A stretch of DNA of 64,000 nucleotides, from NCBI GenBank assembly GCA_019054805.1, contig JAHQIY010000011.1, forward strand, positions 1,493,001 through 1,557,000. The letters run 5' to 3'. The notes under the pieces were generated by a model that was not told where the DNA came from, made no database searches, and saw nothing but the letters and a program-made list of their open reading frames with translations. Each line of letters begins with the position of its first letter. Position 1 is the first letter of the stretch. The translations under genes and the position numbers were made by a program. Shown piece after piece: positions 20,560 to 32,276 of this stretch. The DNA comes from Brachionus manjavacas (Eukaryota > Rotifera > Eurotatoria > Ploima > Brachionidae).

Positions 20560-20827
20560 CTAAAACTTCATTAGACTCCTCCTTAAAGTTTTAGGAGTGC
20601 TTGTTTGGACGCACCAACCTGAAAATTCGGAAAAAGCAATTAAATATGCTAGGCAATATGAACGAGAGCAATTGTTCCGCGCGAAGTCCCCAAGAGAAAC
20701 TAAAATCAGAGATAAACTTTTGATGGATACTGTAACTCCCAAGCAAAATATCAGCGTACCTACAAATTCTTTTCTCGATGTGGCGGAAAAATTGGAAAAG
20801 GGAGCTAGTGAAATATATAGTCAGTAA
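20560..20827 (+). pseudogene. retrotransposon Gag fragment
   Basis: The frame reads WTHQPENSEKAIKYARQYE, which resembles the end of Ty3/gypsy-type Gag capsid (a Pro, Leu/Ser, then EAI..A..YE pattern). It continues as a hydrophilic stretch to TAA at 20825-20827. No pol or LTR is recognisable around it. It could alternatively be a chance match, so confidence is low. Confidence 0.35.
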
Positions 20828-21782
20828 AGCACATTGAATAGCAAAATAAAGAATTGTGAGTTACGAAATGCTGATACAAATGAAGGAAGCCAAAAAAAGA
20901 CTGAAGAATCTAAATTACCTCGTATGGGGCGATAGCTTGGCCAAATGCAACTTCAGTCACCAGAGCGAAGTCAGAATAAGAGACTGGCTCTATATAAAAG
21001 GTGCTTTCTTCACAGCCTGATTGGCCATATCCTATTTAAATGCCTGAATCAGAAAAAAAAATTGGATGATTTAACGGAGGTTCAATAATCAAAATCAGAA
21101 AGTGTTGGCTCTAAAAATAAAATAACCAACTTTTTTTACATTCTTAATACGACTCTAGTTTAAAATTTAATATTATCTTTTGTGCCAAGTTTTGTGTCAC
21201 TTGTTTGTTCAGTTGTGTTAATTTTTTTGATATTGAACTAAATTGTCATTTCTTTCCTCAATCTGTTGGCAAGTTGGTAGCTTACATTCGAATTTGTAAT
21301 TTTCTTTTAACAATTTAGATATATCACGAAGTTGTATATTTCCTTTTTAAAAAAGAATCTGATCATTAAATTATTTTGATTTTTTCGATTACTTTTTCTT
21401 CAATTTCGATACTATTTTTGTGTTGACTTAAAATTAGAAAGTATCTTTACAAAATAATTATCATTCTAAATATAAACATCAAAACCTTTGAACAAAAACA
21501 ATAAATACAGCATTCTTTTAAAACTTTTTACTGCAAATAATATTTAAAAAAATATTTATAAATACCTTTGAAGCCAATTTATTTTTCATTTTGTTTTTAT
21601 TTTCATTAAGCCAATTAAATTTATTCAAAACATAATCTATTAAATCGTCGTTTTTTATCAAAAGCCATCCAACTGTGTTTTCTTTATCTTTTGATTGGAG
21701 AAAATGCAATCATTCTACCAACAATTATTTCTAAAATAAATAGATATCATTAATAATTTATTAAATGCAATTTTGTCATTTA
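20828..21782. other. non-coding stretch
   Basis: I see no supported gene, RNA or repeat boundary. A minus-strand frame at 21518-21709 has A/T-driven composition and no recognisable motif. Confidence 0.45.
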
Positions 21783-24060
21783 GCTAAAGTGCCTCGACAT
21801 GACCTCGTGGAAGTCATGGGCGATATGAATGCGTAAGTTGGAAGTGATTACTATAGGTTTGAAAAATGCTTGAGAACCAACGGTTGCGTCTTTGTATTTC
21901 AACCTCTGAATAGGTGGCACAATGTTTCAGCACAAAAATATACACAAACTGGCGATCTACAGATAGATTAATAAATACCAAATTGATCTTGATAATGATC
22001 GATAAGAAATAGAGGTCTTCCCTAAATGACACCAAAATCATTAGAGGAGCCGACAAATATAGTGATCATTATCTGGTAGGAATATGTTTAAAGCTGAAAC
22101 TAAGTAAAGCCTTTCATGGAAATGCAGTAAAGAAATACGATGTTGGACGTCTAGATGAGCCAGAAGCCTAAAAAGAGTTTTCAAAAACTTGAACAACGAT
22201 AGGAGTCGGATATACTGAGAAGATGGTCACAAATTCGGGAAGCATTTCGTAAAATAGCAGAAGAGGTTTTTCGGAATTTTAAAACATCAAAGATAAAGAT
22301 GGATATCCGACGAAACATGGGCACTGATAACTGAAAGAGGGGAAATCAAAGCGAAAATAATTCAAGCAAAATCTGACCGAATCCGTGAAAAATTAGAAAC
22401 ATCATATGCAATAAAAAACAGGCTTGTAAAAAAAAGAGTAAGTCATAGAAAAGAGCAATAAAAGGGCAAAGATAGGTTGAGAACTTAAAAATAAAGTTCT
22501 AAATAGACCAGAACCTAAAGAGTCTCTAAAACATTTAGCAGCTAGCACTGAACTCGATAATAACACCGAAGTGCCAAGCGTAAAAGAAATAGAAGCTGCG
22601 ATTAAGCTTTGAAAAACAGAAAAGCCCTGGGTATAAACAAAGTCTTAGCAGAAATGTTGAGACCTGACAGTACGATCACAATAGGAATATTACAAGACCT
22701 CTTCAAAAAGATATGACGGCAAAAACCATACCAGAGGACAGGTCAAAAGGACCAAATTCAAGCTCTCTAAGAAAGGTAAAAAATGATTTGTGACAATTGG
22801 CGAGGAATAACACTTTTATTAATAGCAAGCAGAGCGTTCTACAACTGGAAAGAATCCGGAACTCTCTGGATGTTATACTTAAAGAAGAACAAGCAGGGTT
22901 TAGACGAGGTAGAGGATACATAGACCAGATATATCACTTAGGGACATCAGAGTACAAAGTCTGGAATGGAAAGGTCCCATGTATCTTAACTTCATTGAAT
23001 TCAAGAAAGACTTTGAAAGCATACACAGAAAAAACTTGTGGGCCACATTAAGATCCTAAGCCTGCCACAGAAGAAAGTTCACTTGATAAAACTCTTCTTC
23101 GAGTGTAGCGTTATCTAAAAAAGGACAATCTGAGAGCTTTAATGTGTGTACAGGAGTCAGACAAGGGTGAGTTCTCTCTCCGACACTATTCTTAATACTG
23201 ATTGACTATGTAATGAAGAAAATAACTGCCAGTCCGAGGGGTATTCATTGGGTATTAACAGGAAAGCTTGAAGACTTAGACCTTGCGGACGATCTGGTGC
23301 TAATATTTAATACAGAAGCACATATGCATATAAAGACGCAAGAGTTGACGAACAACGCTAAACCAACCGGACTCGAAATAAATGTGGCCAAAAGAAAGTT
23401 TTGTGCATAAATACCAAATTGGAGACCCCGATCACCATCAATGGTACACAAATCGAGTATGTAAATGAATTCACATACCTAGCAAAATCAGTACTACGTA
23501 GGAACATACAGAGACATTATGAATAGACTTGCTAAAGCAAAGAGTGCCTGCGCTATATTCAAACCAGTTTGGAAGTCAACCAGCAACATTAAAGAAACCA
23601 AACTTAAACTATACAACGTTTTAGTAAAAGCAACACTGATGTAGGTTAGTGAATGTCGGGAGATGTGTGAATCTGACAGGAAAAGTCCTTCCACAATAGA
23701 ATACAAGAATACCTTCCACACCGGAAGCCTGCGAAGGACACTGGCCTGAGACATTGCAGAATGCTGACCTATACAGAGGAACAAATTCAGAGGCAATAAG
23801 TCAATGCATTAAGAACAAAAGACTGCGAAGGCTAGGGAATGTCTGTGAATCTGACAGGAGACACGGATACCAAAAAGAGCCCTTCATGAACATCTCATCG
23901 GCGACGTAATGCAGGACGACCCGCAGTAACATGGAGGTCAACAATCACGAAAGAGCTCATCAGAATGGGAATCACATGGGGAAAAGCAAGGGTAAAGGTC
24001 GACTTAAGTGAAAATCAAAAGTAATGACCCAATGCTCAACTAGGAGTGAATAAGGAAGAA
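21783..24060 (+). mobile_element. degraded LINE (endonuclease-RT type)
   Basis: This is a second LINE family, different from the one at 16.5-19.7 kb. The endonuclease motif VEVMGDMNA is near 21810. The pre-RT linker reads KNRKALGINKVLAEML near 22610. Then come NWRGITLLL (22795), EEQAGFRRGRGYIDQIYHL (22885), IEFKKDFES-like sequence (22995) and the active-site region LADDLVLIF (23280-23310). This is followed by GLEINVAKRKFCA and a tail that reads like the usual C-terminal region. Stops and frameshifts are frequent. A fragment of the same family lies at 975-1115. Confidence 0.78.
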
Positions 24061-24133
24061 AAAAGAATTAAAAACTGTTGTGCAATGATTGATTTTGATT
24101 TTGAACCTAGCTGTTCTGACGGAGTAAATGCAG

Positions 24134-24365
24134 GAAAATAAAAAAAAGGATATTAAAAAAAAAGAAAAAAAACGAAACAATCTTGAATTCTTGCTTGGTA
24201 AACAACTGATTACTTAAGAGATTCCACAAATCAATTTCTCAGAAATAGATGATTTTCAAACGTAAAACAATAAAAAATAAAATTTTTCTGGGTTCTAATC
24301 AAATAAGGCAAGCTAAAAGCTATATTAGCATTTTACCAGAAAATTCGTCTGCTTTTATTGTTAAT
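24134..24365. repeat. dispersed repeat, copy A
   Basis: About 230 bp that recurs at 24991-25434. It contains the word TTGAATTCTTGCTTGGTAAA, which is also present at the 5' edge of the LINE fragment near 26525-26570, so at least part of it derives from that LINE. Here the site TTTCTCAGAAATAG is uninterrupted. Confidence 0.75.
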
Positions 24366-24990
24366 CATTATTTAATTGAAAAAAAATAAAAAAAGATGTA
24401 TTCCAAATTCAAGGGGACAAAAATTTTTTCAGTAAAATTACCTTTACGACATTAGCGAGGCAAAAAAAATCATTTCGACTTATTTAAGAATACGTATAAA
24501 GTTTTTGTTCAATTTACGCCTTAATTAGTTTGTTCTAAAGAATTAATTGTAAGACATCTAAATTTTTTTCTTCTAAAGATTTTTAAAATAATTTACTTTT
24601 AAGCATACATTTGTAGCTGTTTGTCTGGTCGCATAGTTGCTGGTTGTTAAAGTCACGTTACAGCATTAATTTACTATTATGCAAAACACAGAGAAATTAT
24701 TTTTTCACGAGCAGAAGGTTTAAATAATATCCTTATTAACATGGACAGTAAAACTCCTCCAAACGACCCAAAATATTTGAGAAATAAAAGAAGAAAAAAG
24801 GAACTCAGATTTATCATTTTGTAGCGATGAATCAAATGAAAATCGTTCGGTAATAAAAAAAAAGAAATTAATGGGAAATTTCTAACAAACAAATACAAAT
24901 TGGATATAAAACAATAGAATGATTCAATGAAATTCATTTACAAAATTAAAAATTCAAAAAATAATCAAATAACAAAAAAAAAATGAGAGT
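24366..24990. other. non-coding spacer between repeat copies
   Basis: I see A/T-rich sequence only. The minus-strand hydrophobic frame at 24677-24937 has no recognisable motif and is probably chance. Confidence 0.4.
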
Positions 24991-25434
24991 GGAAAATAAA
25001 AAAAAGGATATTAAAAAAAAAGAAAAATAACGAAACAATCTTGAATTCTTGCTTGGTAAACAACTGATTACTAAAGAGATTCTACAAATCAATTTCTCAG
25101 ATGTAGTATCATTGGTATAAATGTTGAGTTTATTTTGGCTAATAGATTTTGAACATTCTAGAACTTTCTAAGATAACCCTGGATAAGATTTGAGGCTTCT
25201 TGGCTGAGCCAACTTAAACTTAATATAAATACTAGTTCTTTTACTTTATTGAGGGGTGTGTTATTTAATAAAAGATTTTAAAAAAAGCTTAATCTTTGGA
25301 TATTTCACTCAGAAATAGATGATTTTCAAACGTAAAACAATAAAAAATAAAATTTTGTTGGGTTCTAATCAAATAAGGCAAGCTAAAAGCTATATTAGCA
25401 TTTTACCAGAAAATTCGACTACTTTTATTGTTAA
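24991..25434. repeat. dispersed repeat, copy B, split by a solo LTR
   Basis: The same sequence as 24134-24365 is interrupted after TTTCTCAGA by 206 bp that is absent from copy A. After the insert the repeat resumes at CTCAGAAATAG. The two halves are 24991-25101 and 25308-25434. Confidence 0.8.
25102..25307 (+). mobile_element. solo LTR (206 bp) with target duplication
   Basis: The insert starts TGTAGTATC, ends ATATTTCA (TG...CA), and is flanked by CTCAGA on both sides (25096-25101 and 25308-25313). It contains an AATAAAAG polyadenylation-like signal near 25267. Copy A of the host repeat shows the empty site, which proves insertion. Its LTR does not resemble that of the element at 9-16 kb. 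The orientation is inferred from the polyadenylation-like signal. Confidence 0.8.
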
Positions 25435-25639
25435 TTTATTTATTTATTGAATTGAATTAACCTCCTTTAAGGAGAAGTAAAAAAAAAAAAAAAAAAAATT
25501 TTGTGTTTTTTTAAAAAATGAAAAATTATTACCTAAAAATAAAATTACAAAAAAAAAAAAAAAAAAAAAAAGGAACATTAGTTCGAAAATAGAAAAAGGC
25601 ATGAAAGTAAGAAAGCAAGATAATTTGGACCAAAATTTA
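25435..25639. other. poly(A)-rich spacer
   Basis: Two long poly(A) runs (near 25480 and 25550) separate the repeat from a minus-strand LINE fragment. Nothing else is recognised. Confidence 0.5.
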
Positions 25640-26530
25640 TGAATTTCTTTTATTTTGAATTAGCTCGTTTAGGAGAGTTCTGTAATGTTTAAATTTTAAA
25701 TTGCATAGACATAACCAAATTGAATCAGATATACCATCATTAGAAATCAGATTAATCTTAAGATTTTATTTAAGTTGGTTTGTATTTACTGTAATTTTTG
25801 AGGTTTCAATTTTAAAGTACTTGGAAATAAGAACCAAGTCAGAGGAAAAAGATTTATTAGAGGGGGGGTCATTAAGCATATATATTAAAAATTGTGACGA
25901 TAGATAATTATTTTTAATTGTATCAATAAAAGTTAGTTTTGAAAATAGATAAAGTTCATCAAAGTTGAAAACTTTCAGTACTTTTAAGACTCATGATATG
26001 TGACAATAGGCTTTTAAACCAAACATTTGTCTAATTAAGTTGTTTTTTAATTTATTTATTGAATCCTTTGTGGTCGAATTAAGAGTGAAAGCCTCAAGAC
26101 CATATGTGAATTTAGATGAGCAATATGTTTTGTATATAAATGATTTGAATTTAGGTGAAGAGGAAGGACTATTTTTAGGCAGAAGATACGAAATTCCAAA
26201 AAAGCTGCTCTGAACTTTTTTAAAATTTATAATTGCCTGTGTGTTAAAGTCAAGATTAGAATCTATAATGAATTCTAAGTATTCTAACTGATTTGCTTCT
26301 TTAAGTTCGGATCCATTAAGGTGAAATACCGACTTAAATAATTGAATGCCAAAGTTAACAATTTTTGTTTTATTAGAGTTAAATTTTATTCTGCATTTAT
26401 TCCCATAAGTCCCACAAATATCCAAAAGCATTTGTAGATGGGAGTCAACTGGGCTTATTAAGATTATATCATCTGCGTAGAGAATGATAGAAACATTAAG
26501 ATTTTTAAAAAGAGCTCCAAGTTCCTCTTG
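25640..26530 (-). mobile_element. LINE reverse-transcriptase 3' half, minus strand
   Basis: Reading the minus strand from about 26530, the frame gives a LINE RT active site (SIILYADDIILIS, near 26465-26500). It then gives the post-RT thumb region, with FNSNKTKIVNFG and LEYLEFIIDSNLDF. The open stretch 26431-25991 encodes 146 residues. Similarity to a LINE C-terminal region seems to continue to about 25640 with a few stops. It is a truncated dead copy. Confidence 0.7.
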
Positions 26531-26580
26531 AATTCTTGCTTGGTAAACAACTGATTACTAAAGAGAACTCTTAAGAGAAA

Positions 26581-27251
26581 AAAAAATAAAAAAAAACGCT
26601 TAAATAACAATATTTATTCTTAAAGCATTTCAAATAAAACTCTTTGTTAATAAGAAATAAAGTTTTTGGGATGCTTTAATCGGGCAGCTCGATCGACATG
26701 GTCACTGTCATCTTGCCTATTTCAAGTTTGTATTTGGTGTTGTGTTGTCTGAAAGCTTACGCAACTTGAATATCATGCAGCCGAACGAGAACTTATCTCT
26801 TGATCTATAATGTTGGAGAGAGTATCATATTTTCTTAAATAAAAATCTAAATACTAAATTCTTAAAGCTTAGACAACTTTTACTATAATATGGAAACTCC
26901 AAAAAATTTTTTGCTTAGTTTAATTCTAGATTGATATTAGAAACGAATTTATTGTTAAGTAAGATTTGTGAATTAAAGAAGTTTTATTCTCCAAATTGGT
27001 AAACTTTGGAACAAAAATTGAAAAAATATTTTAAAAAATCCGAATAAAGTTTAAACAACGTATCTTTATTGACAATTATAAAAAAATTAGTAATCTGATC
27101 AAAAATAAAACAGGGGCAAATTTTCAATGCAAATCATGTATTCCTCTTAAAATATATTTTTATAATTTTAAAATAAATGTGATCATTTTAAGATCATTAC
27201 ATTTTTGATCACTAAAATCAAAAATGTAAAATAAAATGTAATAAAAAAAAT
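26581..27251. other. non-coding AT-rich stretch
   Basis: Near 26690-26790 there is slightly richer sequence, but no frame gives a recognisable protein. No RNA gene is seen. Confidence 0.45.
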
Positions 27252-27372
27252 TCTCTGTAAATTCCTCGGATTAATAAAAAAAAGCATCTTTAAACGATGC
27301 TAACTTTTTGTCTCGTATCCAGTCTAGATTTACATGTTAACTGATTTTTAACAGTTTCTGTAAAGAAATAGA
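27252..27372 (+). repeat. partial copy of the intron/exon junction at 28704-28819
   Basis: About 110 bp matches 28704-28819 closely (shared word AGCATCTTTAAACGATGCTA, then TTTTTGTCTCGTATCCAGTC). The downstream block contains the intron 3' part and acceptor of the discoidin-BTB gene. This copy lacks the following exon, so it is either a relic of a duplicated gene or a small repeat shared by the intron. Confidence 0.75.
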
Positions 27373-28132
27373 GACCAAAAAAAATTAAATTTAAAATAGG
27401 AAATTTTATTTGAGATCAAAATTTTTTTAAATGAAAAAAAATATAATTAGTAAGTACATTAATATCTTTCTTTGTTTATTATATTATTCATACATTAAAG
27501 AGCATTCTTTATATATTTTATATTTATTATAGTTTAATAAATTTTTTTTATATCTTATTTAAGTCTAAAGGTAAAAAGTTTTTTTTCGATTTATATATCA
27601 AAGTTTTAAAATCATTTTTTGATTTTTTTTTTGATCAGATTAAGTCGACCAATTTTAACAGTAATTTTAATTTAAACATTTTTCCAATAAATTCTGTTCT
27701 GATTTCTTGTGTTTATTAAAAAGATTTTAAAATCGAATAAATATTTATAATTTAAATTAAATATTTCTAAAATTCATTTTTTTTTTCAACTTAAAAAGAA
27801 ATTAAAACTGAATTTAAAATTATATAAGTTGTTTATCAGAATTCAATCTTTTTAAAAAAAATACATAAATTTCTTTTTTAAATGGCGACTTATTTATTTT
27901 TCAGTAACCTGGATCAAATTATTCTGGATAAATTTTCAGTCAATCTAAATTTTTATTTAACTTAAAAAGGTTAATTGACTAGCAGTACTACTTAATTTTC
28001 AATGCTTTTTGCAATTTAATAAATTAAATTAAACAAATTATAATAATTTTTTAAATTTCGTTAAGCAACAACAGTTTATCAAGCGAGGTACTTGAATTTT
28101 AAAATCAATTCCATATATTAAAAAATACTCGA
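27373..28132. other. non-coding upstream region
   Basis: I see strongly A/T-rich sequence without gene features. It presumably includes the promoter of the gene starting at 28133, but no specific promoter element can be named. Confidence 0.4.
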
Positions 28133-29535
28133 ATGTCACAGAATAAAAAAGAAGTAATTCAATGGGTCTCAGAGGTACTGAACGTGGAAAGCAAGTCCGA
28201 AAAAAATCTTGAATACTTAAACTCGGTCCTTGGTCCTGTAAAAAACGACTTCGATTTTTACATTTTTGAACAAGAAGAGATTCCATTAGAATCCGAATTG
28301 AGCAATTTAATCGAAAGTGAAATTGATCAAGAAACCAAAAATCATTTTAAAGGTGTTTTTATGCACGAAATTGTGTTCAAAATTGACGAAAAAATATTTA
28401 TTGAAAATATTAATATTTACGAAAAAATATGTCCTGGTTCAACAATTCTTAAATTGGAAGCTTTTGATTTTGTTAATAATGAGTGGTTTCTTTTGTGGCA
28501 AACTAAGAAAATACTTGATGCTTCAAAGCCTAAAATATTTACTCCAGCCATTAATGCAACCCCATTCAAAACCGACACGGTTAGGCTTACAGTTTGTGGC
28601 AGCATATATTTAATAGATGGAATTGGTATGTACTGTTTTAAATATTTCATAGAAATTATAAAAAGAGAACACCGTTAAGGATGCTTTTTTGAAACACCAA
28701 AAGTATTCTCTGTGAATTCCTCGGATTAATAAAAAAAAAAGCATCTTTAAACGATGCTAACTTTTTGTCTCGTATCCAGTCTAGATGTATTTTTAACAGT
28801 TTCTGTAAAGAAATAAAGGGAAATAAATTTGGCGTTGAAGATGACCAAATAGAATATCAAGAATCTAATTCTATATCAGAAGACCTTGAGAATTTGATTG
28901 CAAATGAACTTTTTGCTGATGTGTATTTTGAAGTGGAAGGAAAAATAATTCCAGCGCACAAAAACATTTTAATTTGTAGAAGTGAATATTTTGAAGAGTT
29001 GATTGATTCTCATTTTAAAATATCTGGTTCAAGCTCGAATCCAGCAAAAAATCCAATTTATCTCAAAGACATGGAACATGATGTTTTTATGCAGATTATA
29101 AATTATATTTACACTGGACTAGTAAACTACAAGAATGATAATTCAGCAAGCGTCCTGCTCATTAAAGTGGCGAAGATGGCCAAAATATTTTATCTCGATG
29201 AACTAGGAAATCTTTGCTTTTATCATCTAAGCGAAATGATTAATGAAAATAATGTGATCCGGATTTTTAAAGAGGCGTTTGACTCATGTGATATTCCAGG
29301 CCTACTTGTGGATTTATGCTATGAGGTTATTTTAGAGAATTTTACAACAATTTCGCGAAGTGAAGATTTTTGTTCACTTAACCAAAATTTGATGCATAAA
29401 GTGATCCAAAATGTAGTTCCAAAATTAAATGAGATAAAACATTCCATGGATGAAGATGAATATGAATATCAAGGAGTTTATTTAAATTCTAAATATTATA
29501 AAAAAAATTCTAATTACCTAGAAGAGAAGGGCTAG
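28133..29535 (+). CDS. discoidin/FBXL4-like domain plus BTB/POZ protein (2 exons)
   Basis: Exon 1 is 28133-28625 (ATG at 28133) and exon 2 is 28811-29535, giving 405 residues. The intron starts GTATGT; I place the acceptor at TGTAAAG/AAATAAAG because it alone keeps the frame from exon 1 into the BTB frame. Residues about 80-170 resemble the galactose-binding-like domain found N-terminal in FBXL4-type proteins (NINIYEKICPGSTILKLEAF, then EWFLLW). Residues about 190-300 form a BTB domain (FADVYFEVEGKIIPAHKNIL, FEELIDSHF, INYIYTG), followed by a short BACK-like helical region and an acidic tail. BTB proteins often dimerise and recruit Cul3; that role is inferred. The intron contains a block that is repeated at 27252. 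An alternative is two separate genes. Confidence 0.72.
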
Positions 29536-30146
29536 AACAATCTTATTTTTTTAAATATATGTAAAACAAAATTTTTGAAATTATTATTTAATAAAACTTT
29601 GTTTATTCATCTTTGAAAAAATATTTCCTTCAACTTCTTCATTTAAGAATAAGGATGCATAATTCTAATATTTATTTAAAATTTTTAAATAAAGTATTAA
29701 AAGATGCTTTAAAAACATTAAATTATTTCTTTCCAAGATTAATAATTTTGCCTCGTGATCAAAAAATATGTTGAAGTTTTCTACATTAAAACTATCAACT
29801 TTCAATCACATTAATCTGATTTAAATAAATTTGTAGCAAAATTTGAATTGTTTAACTTATTGTCAAATGTTTAGATAACTCTGTAGTAATTTTTTTTTTT
29901 TAATTTTTTTATTGAATATAAACTTTAACACTAAATTTTAATTAAATGAAGTGATAATCATTCTAAATGATAGGATAACTAGCCTGTTAGTAAACCTTGA
30001 AAAACTTTTAATAAATATCTCTCGTATTAAAACATTAACTTACACCGAATGCTCTATAGATGTTTTTTAAATTTTGAGTTCGTATTAAAATTAAGTTTTT
30101 TATGCTTAATACCTCAATTTTTTGTATCAACTTGTTTGGTTTTAGC
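29536..30146. other. intergenic region
   Basis: It holds an AATAAAAC polyadenylation-like signal at about 29591, downstream of the BTB gene. The word ACTAGCCTGTTAGTAAACCTTG near 29978 recurs in altered form near 45268. Nothing else is recognised. Confidence 0.45.
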
Positions 30147-30287
30147 ACGGGCGAAATGGTGTTTGAGTTGGCTTACGAGGCTGCAATATCGAACAAGGAA
30201 ATAAAAAAGCTTGATTCTAAATTTTTATTTTTTATTTCAGGAAATCTTTTTCTAGGGCAATTAGCTGGCTTTAAGTCATCAACTTGA
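30147..30287 (+). pseudogene. possible orphan exon
   Basis: After a good acceptor (TTTGGTTTTAG at 30136-30146) comes a stretch with balanced codons (GEMVFELAYEAAISNKE), followed by a hydrophobic run and a TGA. It vaguely recalls a transmembrane-transporter segment, but no neighbouring exons are visible. It is probably a relic or a chance frame. Confidence 0.2.
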
Positions 30288-30450
30288 GAGAATCGATCAT
30301 TTTACTTAAAAAAAATTTAAAAAGCTATCCAGACTGTAAAAAAATTTAATTTTCATTTTAAGAATTTTTTTTTTTATTTTAAATATTTTTTTTAATCCGG
30401 TTTATGGGATAAGTCGGAAAACTTAATCCTGAAAAGGATTTTCCGATGAG

Positions 30451-30473
30451 TCCGGATTAACCAGGTTTGACTG
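30451..30473. repeat. pogo/Tigger-like transposon end
   Basis: The sequence ends CCAGGTTTGACTG followed by TA. The reverse complement begins CAGTCAAACCTGGTTAATCC, in the style of pogo/Tigger terminal repeats that insert at TA. A stem (TCGGAAAA / TTTTCCGA) lies just inside at about 30414-30444. No second terminus or transposase was found. Confidence 0.4.
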
Positions 30474-30475
30474 TA

Positions 30476-31353
30476 TTTGCTTAAATAAAATGTTAGAAAA
30501 TTTGTTTAACAATAGCAATTTTAAATTTATTCTATAATTTGTATTCACCCTAAGTTGATTCTACCTACATTACTCTACCTGTAGATTAAATTGTTGTTAT
30601 TTTTATTTTTTGTTTTTTAGAAAAATATGGGAAACTCTTTGGGATTTACTAATTACATCAAACTTTGTTCAATATCATGTGTAAAAGGATCGGTTCTTTT
30701 GTATTCGCGAAGATAATTATTTAATAGCGAAATTTCTATGGGGCAATACGATAATTTTTTCAATTATTACTTCTTTGGAGAAGAAAAAAGAAAATGGTTT
30801 AGTTAAAAAAATTCTTTTCAGGAAGACAAATAAATTTTGGATTTAAGAAAAGATGTTTATAATCAAAAAAAATGCTTTTTTATACAAATGCTTCATTAAA
30901 AAATTTTATTTGTTTAAACTGAATATATAAAAGTTTGGTGAAAAAAATTTCACTTAATTCTAAGATTGAAGTGAAAAATTTTATCTTATTAATAGTAATA
31001 TTGAAATTAACAAAATTCCTAGCTATTTTATTTTAAGAACGATCCATCTTATTCATTGTTATATTTGTTGAAATTTATTTAGAGCTAGAAAATATTTTAT
31101 AATAATGTATCCAAAACAATTAAAATGCAGCTAAAATATTTCTAAATAATTTCAGCGTATAACAGCTTTAGCAATAATTTAGAATTTTAAAATAAAATTA
31201 AGATAATTTAAAAAATTTGAAAATTTTTGATAAAATTTTAAGAATCTAAAATAATTTTAATTTTCTAAATTAGCTAAATTTAGATATAAAAAATTGCTAT
31301 AAAATTTTCAAAAATTGCAACATTATAATATTAAATTAGTTGTTTAGCAATTA
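30476..31353. other. non-coding AT-rich stretch
   Basis: No gene, RNA or defined repeat is seen. The last part is presumably the upstream region of the macro-domain gene. Confidence 0.45.
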
Positions 31354-32276
31354 ATGAATAATATGCATGAAATGAATTTTCATCTATCACAATTGAGTTC
31401 AAATGTCCAGCTAAATTCGAACAAAAAAACTTTTAATTATGAATTTAAGAACAAAAATTTTAAAATTTTTATTCAAAAAGGCAATCTATTAGATCAGCAA
31501 GTCAACATTATAGTAAATGCTGCCAACAATTCACTTATCCTCGGAGGTTTTTCTTTTTAATAAATTTGCTTGCTAAATAACTTTCAATCGAAGGTGGTGT
31601 GGCAGGAGCAATTTTGTCAAGATGTGGAAATAAGATTCAAGATGAGTGCAATAGAATTATCCAAAAAAGAGGAGACTTGGAGGTCTCAGAATCAGTTCAT
31701 ACAAGCAGTAATGACAAAATTGATGCAAATTTTATAATTCACGCTGTTGGCCCTCGTTGGAGTGATTATAAGGAAAAAATAGAGTGCTATAACGACTTGA
31801 AATCAACATTCTATAATATCCTAATGTACGCTGAAAATAAACTCCCAAGTGCAAATTCTATTGCAATTCCTCTCATCAGCTCAGGTATTTTCGGAGTTCC
31901 GAAGCTTTTATGTTGCAAAGCTTTATTCTTTGGCCTCGAGGATTATTTGACAGACTCGGATGATTCCAAAAGAAAATTAGAAATTGTCAGATTAGTTAAT
32001 ATAGACGATGAGACTAATGATGAGCTGGTTAAATTTTTTAGAGAAAAATTTTTGAAAATTGATGGCTATTTAGAACTTAAAGTTGAAAATGATGAAGAAA
32101 AAAAAATTAAAATTAAAAAGACCGAGATGATAAAAGATTTATTAAGCTGTCGAATGTGTGAAAAAGATCTAGAAAAAAATGAGGCGACAAAATTTGATTG
32201 TGGGTGCTTTTACTGTATTGATTGTCGCGAAAATATTGAACAAGGAAATGAGTGTGAATGCAAAATTAAGAAATGA
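31354..32276 (+). CDS. macro-domain protein with C-terminal RING-like finger (2 exons)
   Basis: Exons 31354-31546 and 31594-32276 are joined across a 47-bp GT-AG intron and give 291 residues. The N-terminal two thirds are a macro domain (ADP-ribose binding). It has the start GNLLDQQVNIIVNAANNSL, the glycine loop GGGVAGAI completed across the splice, FIIHAVGPRW, and the second loop IPLISSGIFGVP. In the first loop the Asp often found before GAI is Ala, so hydrolase activity is uncertain. The C-terminus (about 250-290) is a compact Cys cluster (CRMCEKD, then CGCFYCIDC, then CEC) that resembles a RING finger. The pair suggests an ADP-ribose-guided ubiquitin ligase, but this is inference. No signal peptide is present. 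It is on the same strand as its neighbours. Confidence 0.85.
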
